Below are positions 53,670 through 64,000 of a stretch of DNA of 64,000 bases, piece by piece; within the stretch, counting starts at the first letter, position 1, and each line of letters opens with the position of its first letter. A program made the position numbers and the translations under genes. The notes beneath the pieces are model-generated. The model was not told the DNA's origin. It searched no databases and worked only from the letters and a program-made list of their open reading frames with translations. The DNA is from Chlorobium sp. N1 (GTDB lineage Bacteria > Bacteroidota > Chlorobiia > Chlorobiales > Chlorobiaceae): contig NZ_SJPA01000002.1 in assembly GCF_004332115.1 (NCBI RefSeq), positions 1 to 64,000 on the forward strand, given 5' to 3'.

Positions 53670-53721
53670 CCGGTAACGAATCTTTCCGACTCCGAGCTCA
53701 ATCGGCAAGATTCGTTGCCGG
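53670..53721. terminator. Long stem-loop between convergent trpB2 and AAA_14
   Basis: CCGGTAACGAATCTT (53670-53684) and AAGATTCGTTGCCGG (53707-53721) pair in 14 of 15 positions with a 22-base loop. It lies between two gene ends, so it may end transcription from both sides, although no U-run is visible. Confidence 0.55.
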
Positions 53722-53758
53722 CTCAACGCCCACTCTCCCCATAGAAACGCGCTCTCGC

Positions 53759-55063
53759 TCAGCCGCGCCTCGTGGCAGAAAACGCGCTGTAGAGAGGAAG
53801 GAATGCGATCTTCTGCTCCGGGAGTTCAGCGTACCGCCGGTCCGAAAAGACCAGGGCCATGCCGCACTCCGGGTAGGATGAGAGGAAGAGATGGAGGCTC
53901 CTGAGACTTCCGGCCGCACCGCTTTTCACCTCGACAGGGTGCACCTTTCCCTCGATGACGGCCAGATAATCGATTTCCGAACTGCTGCTTCTGGCCTGCC
54001 GGCACCAGTAATGGAGATCGCCCTTCTGCGCGACCAGCATCTCCTGCCCGACGAACTGTTCGGCCATTGCGCCCCGGTAGATGGCCAGCAGGTCATCTTT
54101 AGCATATTCGATATCCTCAGGCATGCCGGACAGGTGGCGCAAAAGGCCGATGTCGAGCATGATGGCCTTGAAGGTTTTGGCCGAGGCGGTGGCCCCGAGG
54201 GGCAGTCCCGAAGGATCGGCGGCAGGAACTCTCCTTGCCACACGGGCAAGACAGAGGGCATCGAACGCCTTTTTGAGAAGGGGTCCGCTGTAGCCCTCGC
54301 CAAGGCGGGCATACTTGATCTGGCGGCCGACCTGTTGCGAGAGGGCGATGAAAACCGAGTCGAGGCAGAAGCGGTCGACTTTCGGAGCATACTTGGCAAA
54401 ATCCATCCGATACGACTCCGCAATATCCCGCTGGACCTCGAACGCATCCCTCATCGACCGTTTTTCCAGGTATGCCCTTACGGCTGCGGGCATGCCGCCG
54501 ATGAAGAAGTACCGCTTCAGCTCCTCCCGAAGCAGCCCGTGCACGGCCGGAGATATCTCTGCCGGATCACCGAGCACGGCCTCTGCCGCCGGAGCGTTGC
54601 CGACGGCCTCGAGGTATTCGGCGAAGCAGAGCGGGTGGAGCGTAAGGAACTGGACCCTGCCGACAGGAAAGGAACTCTCATCGAGAGCGAATTCAAGAAG
54701 CGATCCTGCGGCGATGAGATGCAGCTCCGGGAGCTCTTCATAAAAATAGCGCAGCGCGGTGATGGCCCGGGGGCAGGCCTGTATCTCGTCGAAAAACAGC
54801 AGCGTTCTGCCGGGTATGATACGCTGGCGAAGCATCACCTCCATATCCGAAAGGATGCGCCGGGCGCCGAGATCCCCCTCGAAAAGTCCGGCGAGGCTCC
54901 TGTTGCGCTCGAAATCCGCGACGACAACCGACTCGAAATGCTCCTGGCCGAACGAGGTTATCGACCAGGTCTTCCCGACCTGCCGGGCGCCCCGGATGAT
55001 GAGGGGCTTTCGGCCGGCGGCATTCCGCCAGCCCTGAAGATCATGCTCGATAAAGCGGCGCAT
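53759..55063 (-). CDS. AAA_14-DUF4143 ATPase, solitary (paralogue D)
   Basis: A 434-residue protein starting MRRFIEHDLQGWRN. Walker A RGARQVGKTWSI is near residue 27, Walker B LLFFDEIQACPRA near 91, then GSLLEFALD. A family insertion FAEYLEAVGN follows. The C-terminal PD-(D/E)XK-like core is complete (SEIDYLAVIEG, HPVEVKSGAAG). The four AAA_14 proteins in this window differ strongly outside motifs. A triple palindromic array lies 58-145 bp upstream. No adjacent partner is present. Confidence 0.87.
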   Translation of the reverse strand: MRRFIEHDLQGWRNAAGRKPLIIRGARQVGKTWSITSFGQEHFESVVVADFERNRSLAGLFEGDLGARRILSDMEVMLRQRIIPGRTLLFFDEIQACPRAITALRYFYEELPELHLIAAGSLLEFALDESSFPVGRVQFLTLHPLCFAEYLEAVGNAPAAEAVLGDPAEISPAVHGLLREELKRYFFIGGMPAAVRAYLEKRSMRDAFEVQRDIAESYRMDFAKYAPKVDRFCLDSVFIALSQQVGRQIKYARLGEGYSGPLLKKAFDALCLARVARRVPAADPSGLPLGATASAKTFKAIMLDIGLLRHLSGMPEDIEYAKDDLLAIYRGAMAEQFVGQEMLVAQKGDLHYWCRQARSSSSEIDYLAVIEGKVHPVEVKSGAAGSLRSLHLFLSSYPECGMALVFSDRRYAELPEQKIAFLPLYSAFSATRRG

Positions 55064-55120
55064 AGATGCCGGCGTTAGTGGTTGAGGCTGTCATACAGAC
55101 TTAATCTAGCTCCATAAAAA

Positions 55121-55208
55121 CAGAAATACAAGGCAATTTCATATTCGAATGACACAAAATACAAGGTTGTTTTGTGTTTATTTGAACAGAAACACAATGC
55201 AATTTCTG
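55121..55208. promoter_or_regulatory. Three palindromic operator-like repeats before AAA_14 paralogue D
   Basis: CAGAAATACAAGGCAATTTC (55121-55140), an ACACAAAA-n10-TTTTGTGT unit (55152-55177) and CAGAAA-n10-TTTCTG (55187-55208) share a core like tACAAgGcaaTTTc and are spaced 32-34 bp apart, about three helical turns. The rest of 55064-55377 shows no gene. Confidence 0.65.
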
Positions 55209-55377
55209 ACCAAGGCACCGGAAAGCCCTCATACACCTCCACCCTAAACAGCGGAAGCCGCTCCCCGATAAGAGCGGCTTCCTTCGTTCCCTCCACCGGC
55301 AATCCAGAGAAGAAGCTGTCAGCTTGTCTGTGATGGTTGGCAGAGAGGAACGTCCACGGACCGGCCGGAGCCGGGCG

Positions 55378-55794
55378 CTATTTCTTTCCGCCGCCCTGGC
55401 CAGGACCCATGCCCTGGCCCATGCCGGGGCCCATCCCGCCGCCGGCGGGAGGCATGTCGGGAAGCGTGATGCCGCGCTCCTTTGCGCGCAGCTGCATCTC
55501 TTTGTGGTGTTCGGTGCGGAGTTTCTGGCGGGCTTCGTCGGTGGTGCAGGCCTTCATCCGCATACGGTAGTCGTCCTGCTCTTCCGGCGTCATCATCTGG
55601 CGGCCGTAGATGGGCTCTTCGGCGGGCGCCGCCTGCACTGCCGCCGGCATCGGCTTCTCGGCCGGAGCTGCAGGAGCCTCTTTGGGTGCGGGCTTGACCT
55701 CGGATACCGACGGCGTGGCAGCCATCGAGGCCGCCGGCCCGAGAGCGAGCGCTCCGGAAAGCAGCGGCAGGATCAGCGTGTGTCTCTTCAGCAT
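55378..55794 (-). CDS. Small exported protein with a conserved LPD motif
   Basis: A 138-residue secreted protein. A signal peptide (MLKRHTLILPLLSGALALGPAASMAA, cleavage near residue 26) precedes a Pro/Ala-rich linker. The compact conserved part is EPIYGRQMMTPEEQDDYRMR, then RTEHHKEMQLRAKERGITLPD. The C-terminus is a Gly/Met-rich tail (GPGMGQGMGPGQGG). Similar periplasmic proteins of unknown role occur in proteobacteria, and the His/Met content could bind metal; this is inference. Confidence 0.7.
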   Translation of the reverse strand: MLKRHTLILPLLSGALALGPAASMAATPSVSEVKPAPKEAPAAPAEKPMPAAVQAAPAEEPIYGRQMMTPEEQDDYRMRMKACTTDEARQKLRTEHHKEMQLRAKERGITLPDMPPAGGGMGPGMGQGMGPGQGGGKK

Positions 55795-55954
55795 GGTGTT
55801 TCCCCCTTTGTGGTAGTGGTTGCGGGCTGGATTGCTACGACCGCGGCCGCGGCAACCCGTTCCCGCAGCGGCGGCAACCGGCCGCGTTCCTCCCCGTTAT
55901 GGATCGGGGAGGAGGCGACCGGAACCTGGCTTTGGGGGAAACAGAAAAAAAACC

Positions 55955-58498
<2,544 letters not shown>

Positions 58499-58790
58499 GT
58501 GGCATATGCGCTTAAAAGTGTTCGGGCCCCACTGGGGGCGGCGGTACGGTCCGCTTACTGCAATGTAGTATATGATATGAAGAGAGCCGCTGAAAAACAA
58601 TCATTGAAAGCGCCCGCGCCGGCCTCCCCCCGTACCACCCGCAACCGGGTGTTGCGGCGTCCCTTCCGGGGACCTATCTTGCTTTTGACGACGGCCGCCG
58701 GGGATTCTCTCGCCGGCGACGGCAACAAACCAACCCGGAGAACCCCCAAAAGGTTCTCCTGCCCCGACAAGCTCCCGCGAGATCCGGCCC

Positions 58791-59258
58791 ATGGACATCA
58801 CCTACATCCTCATCGACGACCGCAACGCGCTGCACCGCTCACTCTCGATCTGCCGCGAAGGCACCATCAACAGCGTGCAGCTCGAAGACCCCGAATACAG
58901 GGTCTACCTGTCGCTGCCGATCGACTTCCACGACTACGCGGCCATGTTCCACTACGGCCTGCCCGAAGCGCTCAACCAGCTCCCCTTCATCTCCGAGAGC
59001 GGCAACGGCTTCGACAGCTGGGACGAGGTGTTCCTGCACTGCAGCAGCCTGCCCTCCATGCTGAAGATCATCGACGGCCTGAAGAAGGGAATCGATCCCG
59101 ACAACCCCGAAACCATCCTGCTCGGCTGGCAGGAGGAGCCGCCGGCGGCCTACCTGCGCGAAATCGACCCGAAGCGGTTCCTTGCCTTCCTCCGGCGGAT
59201 GCGGGAGTTCGTCAACCGCGCCGAGCGGGAGGGCAGGGACCTGGAGTTCATCCTCTGA
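58791..59258 (+). CDS. Unknown 155-residue protein, DUF-like
   Basis: Not recognised. It has a smooth coding frame with MDITYILIDDRNALHRSLSI at the start, then LEDPEYRVYLSLPIDFHDYA and ETILLGWQEEPPAAYLREID. It is acidic, with no membrane segment or known motif. It is divergent from clpC. The frame ends at 59258; debris of an antitoxin follows in the same phase. Confidence 0.55.
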   Translation: MDITYILIDDRNALHRSLSICREGTINSVQLEDPEYRVYLSLPIDFHDYAAMFHYGLPEALNQLPFISESGNGFDSWDEVFLHCSSLPSMLKIIDGLKKGIDPDNPETILLGWQEEPPAAYLREIDPKRFLAFLRRMREFVNRAEREGRDLEFIL

Positions 59259-59273
59259 ACGCCGGAACAGCGA

Positions 59274-59387
59274 GGAAGCCTCTACAAAGCGTTGCGGAAA
59301 GGAGCCCGTCCGCGCTTTGAAACCGTCAATGCCGTCCTGCATGCCGTTGGAGTGAAATTCACGATAACAGGCGCCGGGCCATCCTGA
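59274..59387 (+). pseudogene. Addiction-module antidote (HigA/HTH) C-terminal fragment
   Basis: GSLYKALRKGARPRFETVNA, then VLHAVGVKFTIT and stop at 59385-59387 match the C-terminal half of small antidote proteins (LYKALS.GNP.F.TVL.VLHALGLKL). The N-terminal HTH start is lost. It follows the 155-residue gene by 15 bases in the same frame, separated by its stop. Confidence 0.6.
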
Positions 59388-59393
59388 ACAGCC

Positions 59394-59621
59394 TCAGGGC
59401 TCCGGCGGAGAGGGCGGGGTACCGGCAAAAAGGTCGGGCTGGCGGCAGTGGGTCTGTACGTACAACCGGGCCTCGGCCAGGAGCCGCTGGAGATCGTGTT
59501 CGGTATGGGCGCTGCCGAAGTGCTTCAGGAACGAGCGCCCCTTCCCCCTGTTCCGGACCACCTGGACGGCGGTCGCTCCGGACGAGGTCCGGACGGTCCT
59601 GATCGTCAAGTCTCCCCGCAT
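59394..59621 (-). pseudogene. IS1634-family transposase N-terminal fragment
   Basis: 75 codons starting MRGDLTIRTVRTSSGATAVQ, with FLKHFGSAHTEHDLQRLLAE and a QPDLF tail, match the start of IS1634-type transposases (IRTVKTKSGATAVQ...HIGSAH). The DDE catalytic body is absent. It is insertion-sequence debris. Confidence 0.7.
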
Positions 59622-59670
59622 GGGCGAACAACATCGTTGGTTCGAAAAGTCCTGATGCGGAAAACGGCCC

Positions 59671-60225
59671 TTACCGGCCGGCACCCGCCTCCCGCAGCAC
59701 AAAATCGGCCCGCTCCTCCACCCCGGCCTTCGGAACCTCCAGCAGCCAGTAGCCGAGCGAACCGTACGCATCCCTGATCGAGCGGCTGAGCGAAGCCGCC
59801 TCCTCCGGCGACTGCGGTCGCTCGGCGTCGTTCACGTAGATCTCCTCCCAGTAGGGAAGGATGAAGACCGTACTGCTGTAGCGGCACCGACCGTGCGCCT
59901 CGAGGTACTCACCGGGAACATCCAGGCCGGCGTGGCGGAGGTAGCCGAAGACGTCCGGCAGCCCCCGGTCGAAAAAGCAGGTGTCGCGGCGGCGGAGCGC
60001 ATGGGCGTGCTGGCGGAGGATCGCCCGGACGGCGAGGCGCGAGAAGGCCTCGAGGTCGGTCCACGGCAGCACGCCCCCCTCGCGGCGTGCCTCGCGCCGG
60101 ATGATGTCGCGCGACACCTCCCGGTAGCCGCCGAACCCGCGCCCCTTCAGCGCATGGAGCAGCGTGCTCTTGCCGCTGCCGGGCCCGCCGGTGATGATGA
60201 ACCGCCCGCCCTTACCCACTCCCAC
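59671..60225 (-). CDS. AAA_28-type small P-loop NTPase
   Basis: A 184-residue protein with ITGGPGSGKSTLLHAL (Walker A, near residue 14) and the AAA_28/NadR-like layout: YREVSRDIIRREAR, TCFFDRGLPDVFGYLRHAGL, YSSTVFILPYWEEIYVNDAE. These small kinases-like proteins often sit near cobalamin or NAD genes; function unproven. It starts three bases before the cbiA stop region and follows it on the same strand, so the two are co-transcribed. Confidence 0.75.
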   Translation of the reverse strand: MGVGKGGRFIITGGPGSGKSTLLHALKGRGFGGYREVSRDIIRREARREGGVLPWTDLEAFSRLAVRAILRQHAHALRRRDTCFFDRGLPDVFGYLRHAGLDVPGEYLEAHGRCRYSSTVFILPYWEEIYVNDAERPQSPEEAASLSRSIRDAYGSLGYWLLEVPKAGVEERADFVLREAGAGR

Positions 60226-60228
60226 TCC

Positions 60229-61566
60229 TCATAAACCGCACAGCCACTCCGGGAAGTCGGGCCGCGCCCCCCAGTAGAGATGAATATAGGAGGCGAAGGT
60301 GTTCCCCTCGCGCCAGACGGGGGTTCCGACCGCTTCGCCGCGGGCGCTGCGTACCGTGGCGACGCTATGGAGCGCGCCCGAGCGCGATACCTTCGAGTAG
60401 TGGAACTCGTGGCCGCAGAGCTCCCCTCCCCCGAACCCCTCCAGCTCGAGCGACCGGTAACCGAGCGTGAGCCGCGCCTCCTCCATCGTGGTGTCGAGGT
60501 CGAGCACCCCGCACATCGCATGGCGGGCGCCGTCACGGAGGGTGATGGAGCCTCCGAGGTACATCATCCCCCCGCACTCCGCCCAGGTGCACCCGCCCCG
60601 GCGGCAGTAGTCGGCGACGGCACGGCGCATCTCAACGTTGGCCGAAAGCCGTTCGGCATACAGCTCCGGGTAGCCGCCGGCGAGACAGACGAGGTCGGCC
60701 TCCGGCAGCCGCCGGTCCTCGAGCGGGCTGAACCACTCGATCCGGCCGAAGCGGCGGAGCACCTCGAGGTTCTCCTCATAGAGGAAGCTGAAGGCCTCGT
60801 CGCGCGCGACGGCGATCACCCTTTCTCCCGACGTCGGCGCAGGCGGCGGTGGAGGTACCGCGGGCCGCGGGATCGCGGCTATCTCGAGCAGCCGGCCGAC
60901 GTCCACGGTTTTTGCGATATGGGCGGCCATCCTGTCGATCACCCCTTCCCGGTCGTAGTCCGCCGAGGTGTTCAGCCCCAGGTGGCGCTCGCTGATGGCG
61001 AGCTCGTCGCTGCGGGGAACGTAGCCGAGCGGCTCCACCCCGGCGTCGTGGGCGGCGGCTTCGAGGAACGCGTAGTGCGAGGGGCTGCCGACCCGGTTGA
61101 AGATCACCCCGGCGAGGTTCAGCGACGCGTCGAAGGTGCGGAACCCGTGCAGCAGGGGTGCGGCCGAGTAGGCCATGCTGCGGGCGTCGACCACCATCAC
61201 CACCGGCACGCCGAGCAGCCTGGCGATCTCGGCGCTGCTGCCGCGGTCCTTCTCCGCCCCGTCGAAGAGCCCCATCACGCCCTCGACCACGGCGAGGTCG
61301 GCCCCGGCGCTCTGGCGTGCGAAGAGCTCCCGCACGTGGGCCGCCGGCGCCATGAAGGTGTCGAGGTTGAAGCCCCGGCGCCGGCGCCCTCCCGTCGAGG
61401 CCGCCATGGCGTGCAGGCGGGTGTCGAGGTAGTCGGGGCCGCACTTGAAGGGCTGCACCGCAAGACCGCGGGTGGCCAGAAGCCGGAGCAGGCCGAGCGT
61501 CAGCGTGGTCTTGCCCGATCCGCTCGAGGGAGCCGCGATGAGGAATGCGCCGAACCGTTCATCCAT
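60229..61566 (-). CDS. cbiA: Cobyrinate a,c-diamide synthase
   Basis: A 445-residue amidotransferase that makes cobyrinate a,c-diamide from cobyrinate with glutamine and ATP. P-loop APSSGSGKTTLTLGLL is at residues 12-27, KCGPDYLD and VMGLFDGAEKDRGSSAEIA follow, and the class I-like glutaminase has GGYPELYAERL, ECGGMMYLGGS (active cysteine) and HEFHYS. The start at 61566 overlaps the SDR stop by one base. No other cob genes adjoin. B12 feeds chlorophyll-related methylation in green bacteria. Confidence 0.93.
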   Translation of the reverse strand: MDERFGAFLIAAPSSGSGKTTLTLGLLRLLATRGLAVQPFKCGPDYLDTRLHAMAASTGGRRRRGFNLDTFMAPAAHVRELFARQSAGADLAVVEGVMGLFDGAEKDRGSSAEIARLLGVPVVMVVDARSMAYSAAPLLHGFRTFDASLNLAGVIFNRVGSPSHYAFLEAAAHDAGVEPLGYVPRSDELAISERHLGLNTSADYDREGVIDRMAAHIAKTVDVGRLLEIAAIPRPAVPPPPPAPTSGERVIAVARDEAFSFLYEENLEVLRRFGRIEWFSPLEDRRLPEADLVCLAGGYPELYAERLSANVEMRRAVADYCRRGGCTWAECGGMMYLGGSITLRDGARHAMCGVLDLDTTMEEARLTLGYRSLELEGFGGGELCGHEFHYSKVSRSGALHSVATVRSARGEAVGTPVWREGNTFASYIHLYWGARPDFPEWLCGL

Positions 61567-62381
61567 CAGAGGTCGTCCATCGGGTCGGGGTGGAGGAATG
61601 CGTAGCCGATGGCGTTCACGAGCTTGCAGCTGTCGACGATCTTGAAGGGAGCCTCGCCCACGACGGCCGGCGGCAGTTCGATGCCCGCCTTCAGGGCGGC
61701 CTTGCGGTAGTAGTCGATCCGTTTCGGGTGCACGGGGGCACAGGCGTTGAACACCTCGCCCCACTGGCCGAGGCGGATGATCTCCATGATGATGCGGATG
61801 CAGTCGTCGCGGTGGATGAGGTTCATCGGCTGCCCGGGAGATGCGATCTCCTTCATCCGCCCGAGATAGCCGGCAGGAGTGCGGTCGTAGCCGACGAGGC
61901 CCGAGAAGCGCACCACCGTCGTCTGGAACCCCCGCTCCTGCATGAGCATCTCCTCGACCGAGAGCAGCGCCCGGCCGGAGGGCGATTCGGGCTCAAGGGC
62001 GTCCTCCTCCGTGACCTCGCGCCCGAGCGCCGGGTAGACCGAAGTGGAGCTCACCATGAGCACGTTCTTGACGGGCGAGAGCCGGATGGCGTCGATGAGC
62101 GAGGAGAACTGCAGCACGTGGTACTCCTCGATGTCCTCCCGCCTCTCGGGCGGGAAGTTGACGACGAGCGTGTCGCTCTGGAGGAAGTCGGCGGCCTCGT
62201 CTCCCTCGAGCTCCGGCTCGAGCGAGAGCAGGTAGGGCTCGACGCCCGTTTCCTGCAGCAGGGGGAGATGGGCTTCCGAGGTGGTCGAGCCCTTGACCGC
62301 GTAGCCCTCCCGGACCAGCGCCCCGGCAAGGGGAAGGCCGAGCCAGCCGCAGCCGAGGATGCTTATGGATTCGTTCTTCAT
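61566..62381 (-). CDS. NAD(P)-binding SDR/epimerase-like protein
   Basis: A 271-residue Rossmann protein with ILGCGWLGLPLAGAL near residue 8, typical of atypical SDRs close to YeeZ-like proteins. VNFPPERREDIEEYH and SSTSVYPALG follow. ATG 62381 is the likely start. It overlaps cbiA by one base and is the upstream gene of that transcript. The substrate is unknown. Confidence 0.8.
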   Translation of the reverse strand: MKNESISILGCGWLGLPLAGALVREGYAVKGSTTSEAHLPLLQETGVEPYLLSLEPELEGDEAADFLQSDTLVVNFPPERREDIEEYHVLQFSSLIDAIRLSPVKNVLMVSSTSVYPALGREVTEEDALEPESPSGRALLSVEEMLMQERGFQTTVVRFSGLVGYDRTPAGYLGRMKEIASPGQPMNLIHRDDCIRIIMEIIRLGQWGEVFNACAPVHPKRIDYYRKAALKAGIELPPAVVGEAPFKIVDSCKLVNAIGYAFLHPDPMDDL

Positions 62382-62478
62382 GGAATGAAAGGTTGTTGTC
62401 GCTGTTTTTTGGGAGCGTGTTCGAAGATGTCGCCAAATATACATAGCTTTCCCCATTACCAAACCATTCTCCGAGGCC

Positions 62479-63321
62479 ATGAAGCACAGCGACACGATCC
62501 ATATCACCGTCATCGTCGACAACAGCGCCCTTCCGGGGTTCGCCTCCGAGCACGGGTTCTCGCTCTGGATCGAGGCCCGGGGAGTGAAGATCCTTTTCGA
62601 CGCGGGACTCGGGAGCGCATTCAGCCGGAACCGGGAGAGGCTCGGCATCGACCTCTCCGAAACGGACTGGCTGGTGCTCAGCCACGGCCACTACGACCAT
62701 ACCGGCAACATAGCCCCGGCGCTCGAGGCCGCGCCGAAAGCCAAGGTCTGCCTGCACCCGGGCGCCTTCACCGACCGCTGGAGCATCCGCGGAGGGGTGG
62801 CCAAGCCGACCATGATGCCGGAAGCCTCGCGGCGCGCCCTGGAAGCGCTCCCCGAAGGGCGTATGGTCTACGCCGAAGGGCCCGTGGAGCTGGCCCCGGG
62901 AGTGCACCTGACCGGGCCGGTGCCGCGCCGCAACGCCTTCGAGGATCCGGGCGGGCCCTTCTATCTCGACACCGAAGGGAAGCGGCCGGACCCGATCGAG
63001 GACGACCTCTCGCTCTGGATCGAAACGAAGGAGGGGATCTCGGTGATCGCCGGGTGCTGCCACTCCGGGATCCTCAACACCATTCAACATATCTTCACCC
63101 TCACCCCGGAGCGCCGCGTGGCCTCCGTGATGGGCGGGCTGCACCTTTCGAAGGCCTCGGACGATCGCATCGTGAACACCGCCGAAGGGCTCCGCCGGCT
63201 CGACGTGGGACGGGTGGTCACGAGCCACTGCACGGGAGAGGGGGCGACGGAGCGGTTCAGGGAACTGCTCGCATGCCCAATCGAGGCGAGCCGGGCCGGC
63301 ATGCAGCTCACTCTGCCCTGA
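62479..63321 (+). CDS. MBL-fold hydrolase (dihydropterin/ribofuranosyl aminobenzene type)
   Basis: A 280-residue metallo-beta-lactamase-fold protein with LSHGHYDHTGN near residue 69, GCCHSGILN, MGGLHL and TSHCTG as other metal ligands. It resembles the group of 7,8-dihydropterin-6-methyl-ribofuranosylaminobenzene-phosphate synthase-like proteins of bacteria and archaea. The real substrate in bacteria is not settled. It ends 14 bp inside the next convergent gene. Confidence 0.85.
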   Translation: MKHSDTIHITVIVDNSALPGFASEHGFSLWIEARGVKILFDAGLGSAFSRNRERLGIDLSETDWLVLSHGHYDHTGNIAPALEAAPKAKVCLHPGAFTDRWSIRGGVAKPTMMPEASRRALEALPEGRMVYAEGPVELAPGVHLTGPVPRRNAFEDPGGPFYLDTEGKRPDPIEDDLSLWIETKEGISVIAGCCHSGILNTIQHIFTLTPERRVASVMGGLHLSKASDDRIVNTAEGLRRLDVGRVVTSHCTGEGATERFRELLACPIEASRAGMQLTLP

Positions 63322-63946
63322 AGACCGGCGGTTGCAGGTGCTCGGCGCGTTTCTTCATCGCCTCGAGTACCTTCGGCAGGTCTTTTTTCTGCACCTTGCG
63401 AACAAAGGGAGACGGAGCGAAGAAGTCCGGCTTCACCTCGGCGAGGAACGTGAGCAGCACCCCGCGCCCATCCCGGGCGTCGCTGATGCGCCACTCCCCA
63501 TGGTAGATCTTGAAATCCCCCTCCTTCTGGCGGAACCGGAGGCGGCGCGGCCGCTCGCCCTCGAGCAGGAGACGGATGTGCACCGTCTTGCGGAATAGCA
63601 GATAACCGGTCCGGCCGGTCTGGAACATCTCCTGGTGGACACCGTCGTCCGAGACGAGGCCGCTCTCCAGGACGCTCGGGATGAACTGCCAGTGGTGGTC
63701 GTAGTCGGTGATGACGTCCCACACCGCTTCGGCTCCGGCCCGGATCATGATACGGCCGACCACGCCGCTCACCCCCTCTCCCAGGCTCTCGACCGTAACG
63801 ACGGGCTCGCCCCTGAGGAGTTCCTCCCGCTCGTCCTCCGAGAGCGGCGGCACGGCGGGAAGCGCAGCTGCCGGGGCGGGCAGCAGCACGAGCATGGCGG
63901 CAAGCAGCCACCCTTTCAGCAGCGTGATCGTGAAGAATGGTCGCAT
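63308..63946 (-). CDS. Exported SRPBCC/START-domain protein (cyclase/dehydrase type)
   Basis: A 212-residue protein with a signal peptide (residues 1-27, LLKGWLLAAMLVLLPAPAAA) and a START-like beta body: VVGRIMIRAGAEAVWDVITD, GRTGYLLFRKTVHIRLL, RFRQKEGDFKIYHGEW. Such proteins bind hydrophobic ligands in the periplasm. The start is set at 63946 (MRPFF); the 63988 frame is an extension. It overlaps the MBL gene by 14 bp tail to tail. Confidence 0.75.
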   Translation of the reverse strand: MRPFFTITLLKGWLLAAMLVLLPAPAAALPAVPPLSEDEREELLRGEPVVTVESLGEGVSGVVGRIMIRAGAEAVWDVITDYDHHWQFIPSVLESGLVSDDGVHQEMFQTGRTGYLLFRKTVHIRLLLEGERPRRLRFRQKEGDFKIYHGEWRISDARDGRGVLLTFLAEVKPDFFAPSPFVRKVQKKDLPKVLEAMKKRAEHLQPPVFRAE

Positions 63947-64000
63947 AAGCGTAAATAGTACGAGGGGGAGCGCACCGCGTGCGCTCATCCCGGTTTCATT

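Noticed and set aside
59359-59771. A longer minus-strand gene including the IS1634-like segment
   Set aside because: Upstream of 59621 the frame is unlike any transposase and overlaps the end of the AAA_28 gene in another phase.

Overview
The window reads as chromosomal DNA of a green sulfur bacterium (Chlorobiaceae; a Chlorobium, Pelodictyon or Prosthecochloris relative). This is inferred from the combined style of the housekeeping genes: a TrpB2-type tryptophan synthase beta chain, a CbiA-type cobyrinate amidase beside an AAA_28 NTPase, coaBC-udg-dnaB-ptsI, a TamB-like giant protein behind a heptose adenylyltransferase, and high-GC, strongly strand-biased core genes. No marker gene unique to the phylum was recognised, so the assignment is moderate and the species is left open.

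Layout. (1) 116-8309, minus strand: an O-antigen/nucleotide-sugar operon, visibly more A/T-rich towards its 3' end, encoding rfbF, rfbG, a metallo-beta-lactamase-fold protein, rfbH (E1 dehydrase), a ThDP enzyme, a HAD-IIA phosphatase, an HpcH/HpaI-type aldolase and an SDR. (2) 8350-22407: accessory DNA with unknown proteins, a DUF6932 two-gene unit, a decayed FitAB/Phd locus, HicBA, a fused tandem tyrosine recombinase, a WecA-like transferase and Wzz chain-length protein, ParDE, a solitary AAA ATPase and an AbiE operon. (3) 22777-29714: heptose adenylyltransferase and TamB, then an MNT/HEPN pair with a broken toxin frame and an SDR. (4) 29929-36607: a second accessory island with Xre/RES, three AAA_14 (DUF4143-type) ATPases plus the tail of a lost fourth, an A/C-skewed non-coding stretch, and an RHH/RelE pair. 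(5) 36681-41883: core operon coaBC-udg-dnaB-ptsI, with 4-bp overlaps at the first two junctions. (6) 42122-43202: an orphan HipB-like regulator and HigBA. (7) 43347-53625: ppiD, pcm, a GIY-YIG-like protein, ftsY, an orphan Phd, thiL, Fic, tRNA-Leu(UAA), a winged-helix protein and trpB2. (8) 53759-63946: another AAA_14 ATPase with a triple operator-like array, a small exported protein, clpC, toxin-antitoxin and IS1634 debris, cbiA with neighbours, an MBL hydrolase and an exported START-domain protein.

How it works together. The sugar operon builds CDP-glucose, then CDP-4-keto-6-deoxyglucose, then the 3-deoxy intermediate. The ThDP enzyme may add a carbon branch, while the WecA-like and Wzz proteins start and size the polymer. 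The rest of the accessory DNA is dominated by small self-regulating defence or toxin-antitoxin units in all states from intact to fragmentary. Several carry clear symmetric DNA next to their start. The most distinctive features are the palindromic arrays before AAA_14 genes, the 623-residue double recombinase with one His-to-Asn copy, the 57-bp two-block palindrome before abiEi, and the orphan HipB gene whose start codon abuts a 17-bp-arm inverted repeat.
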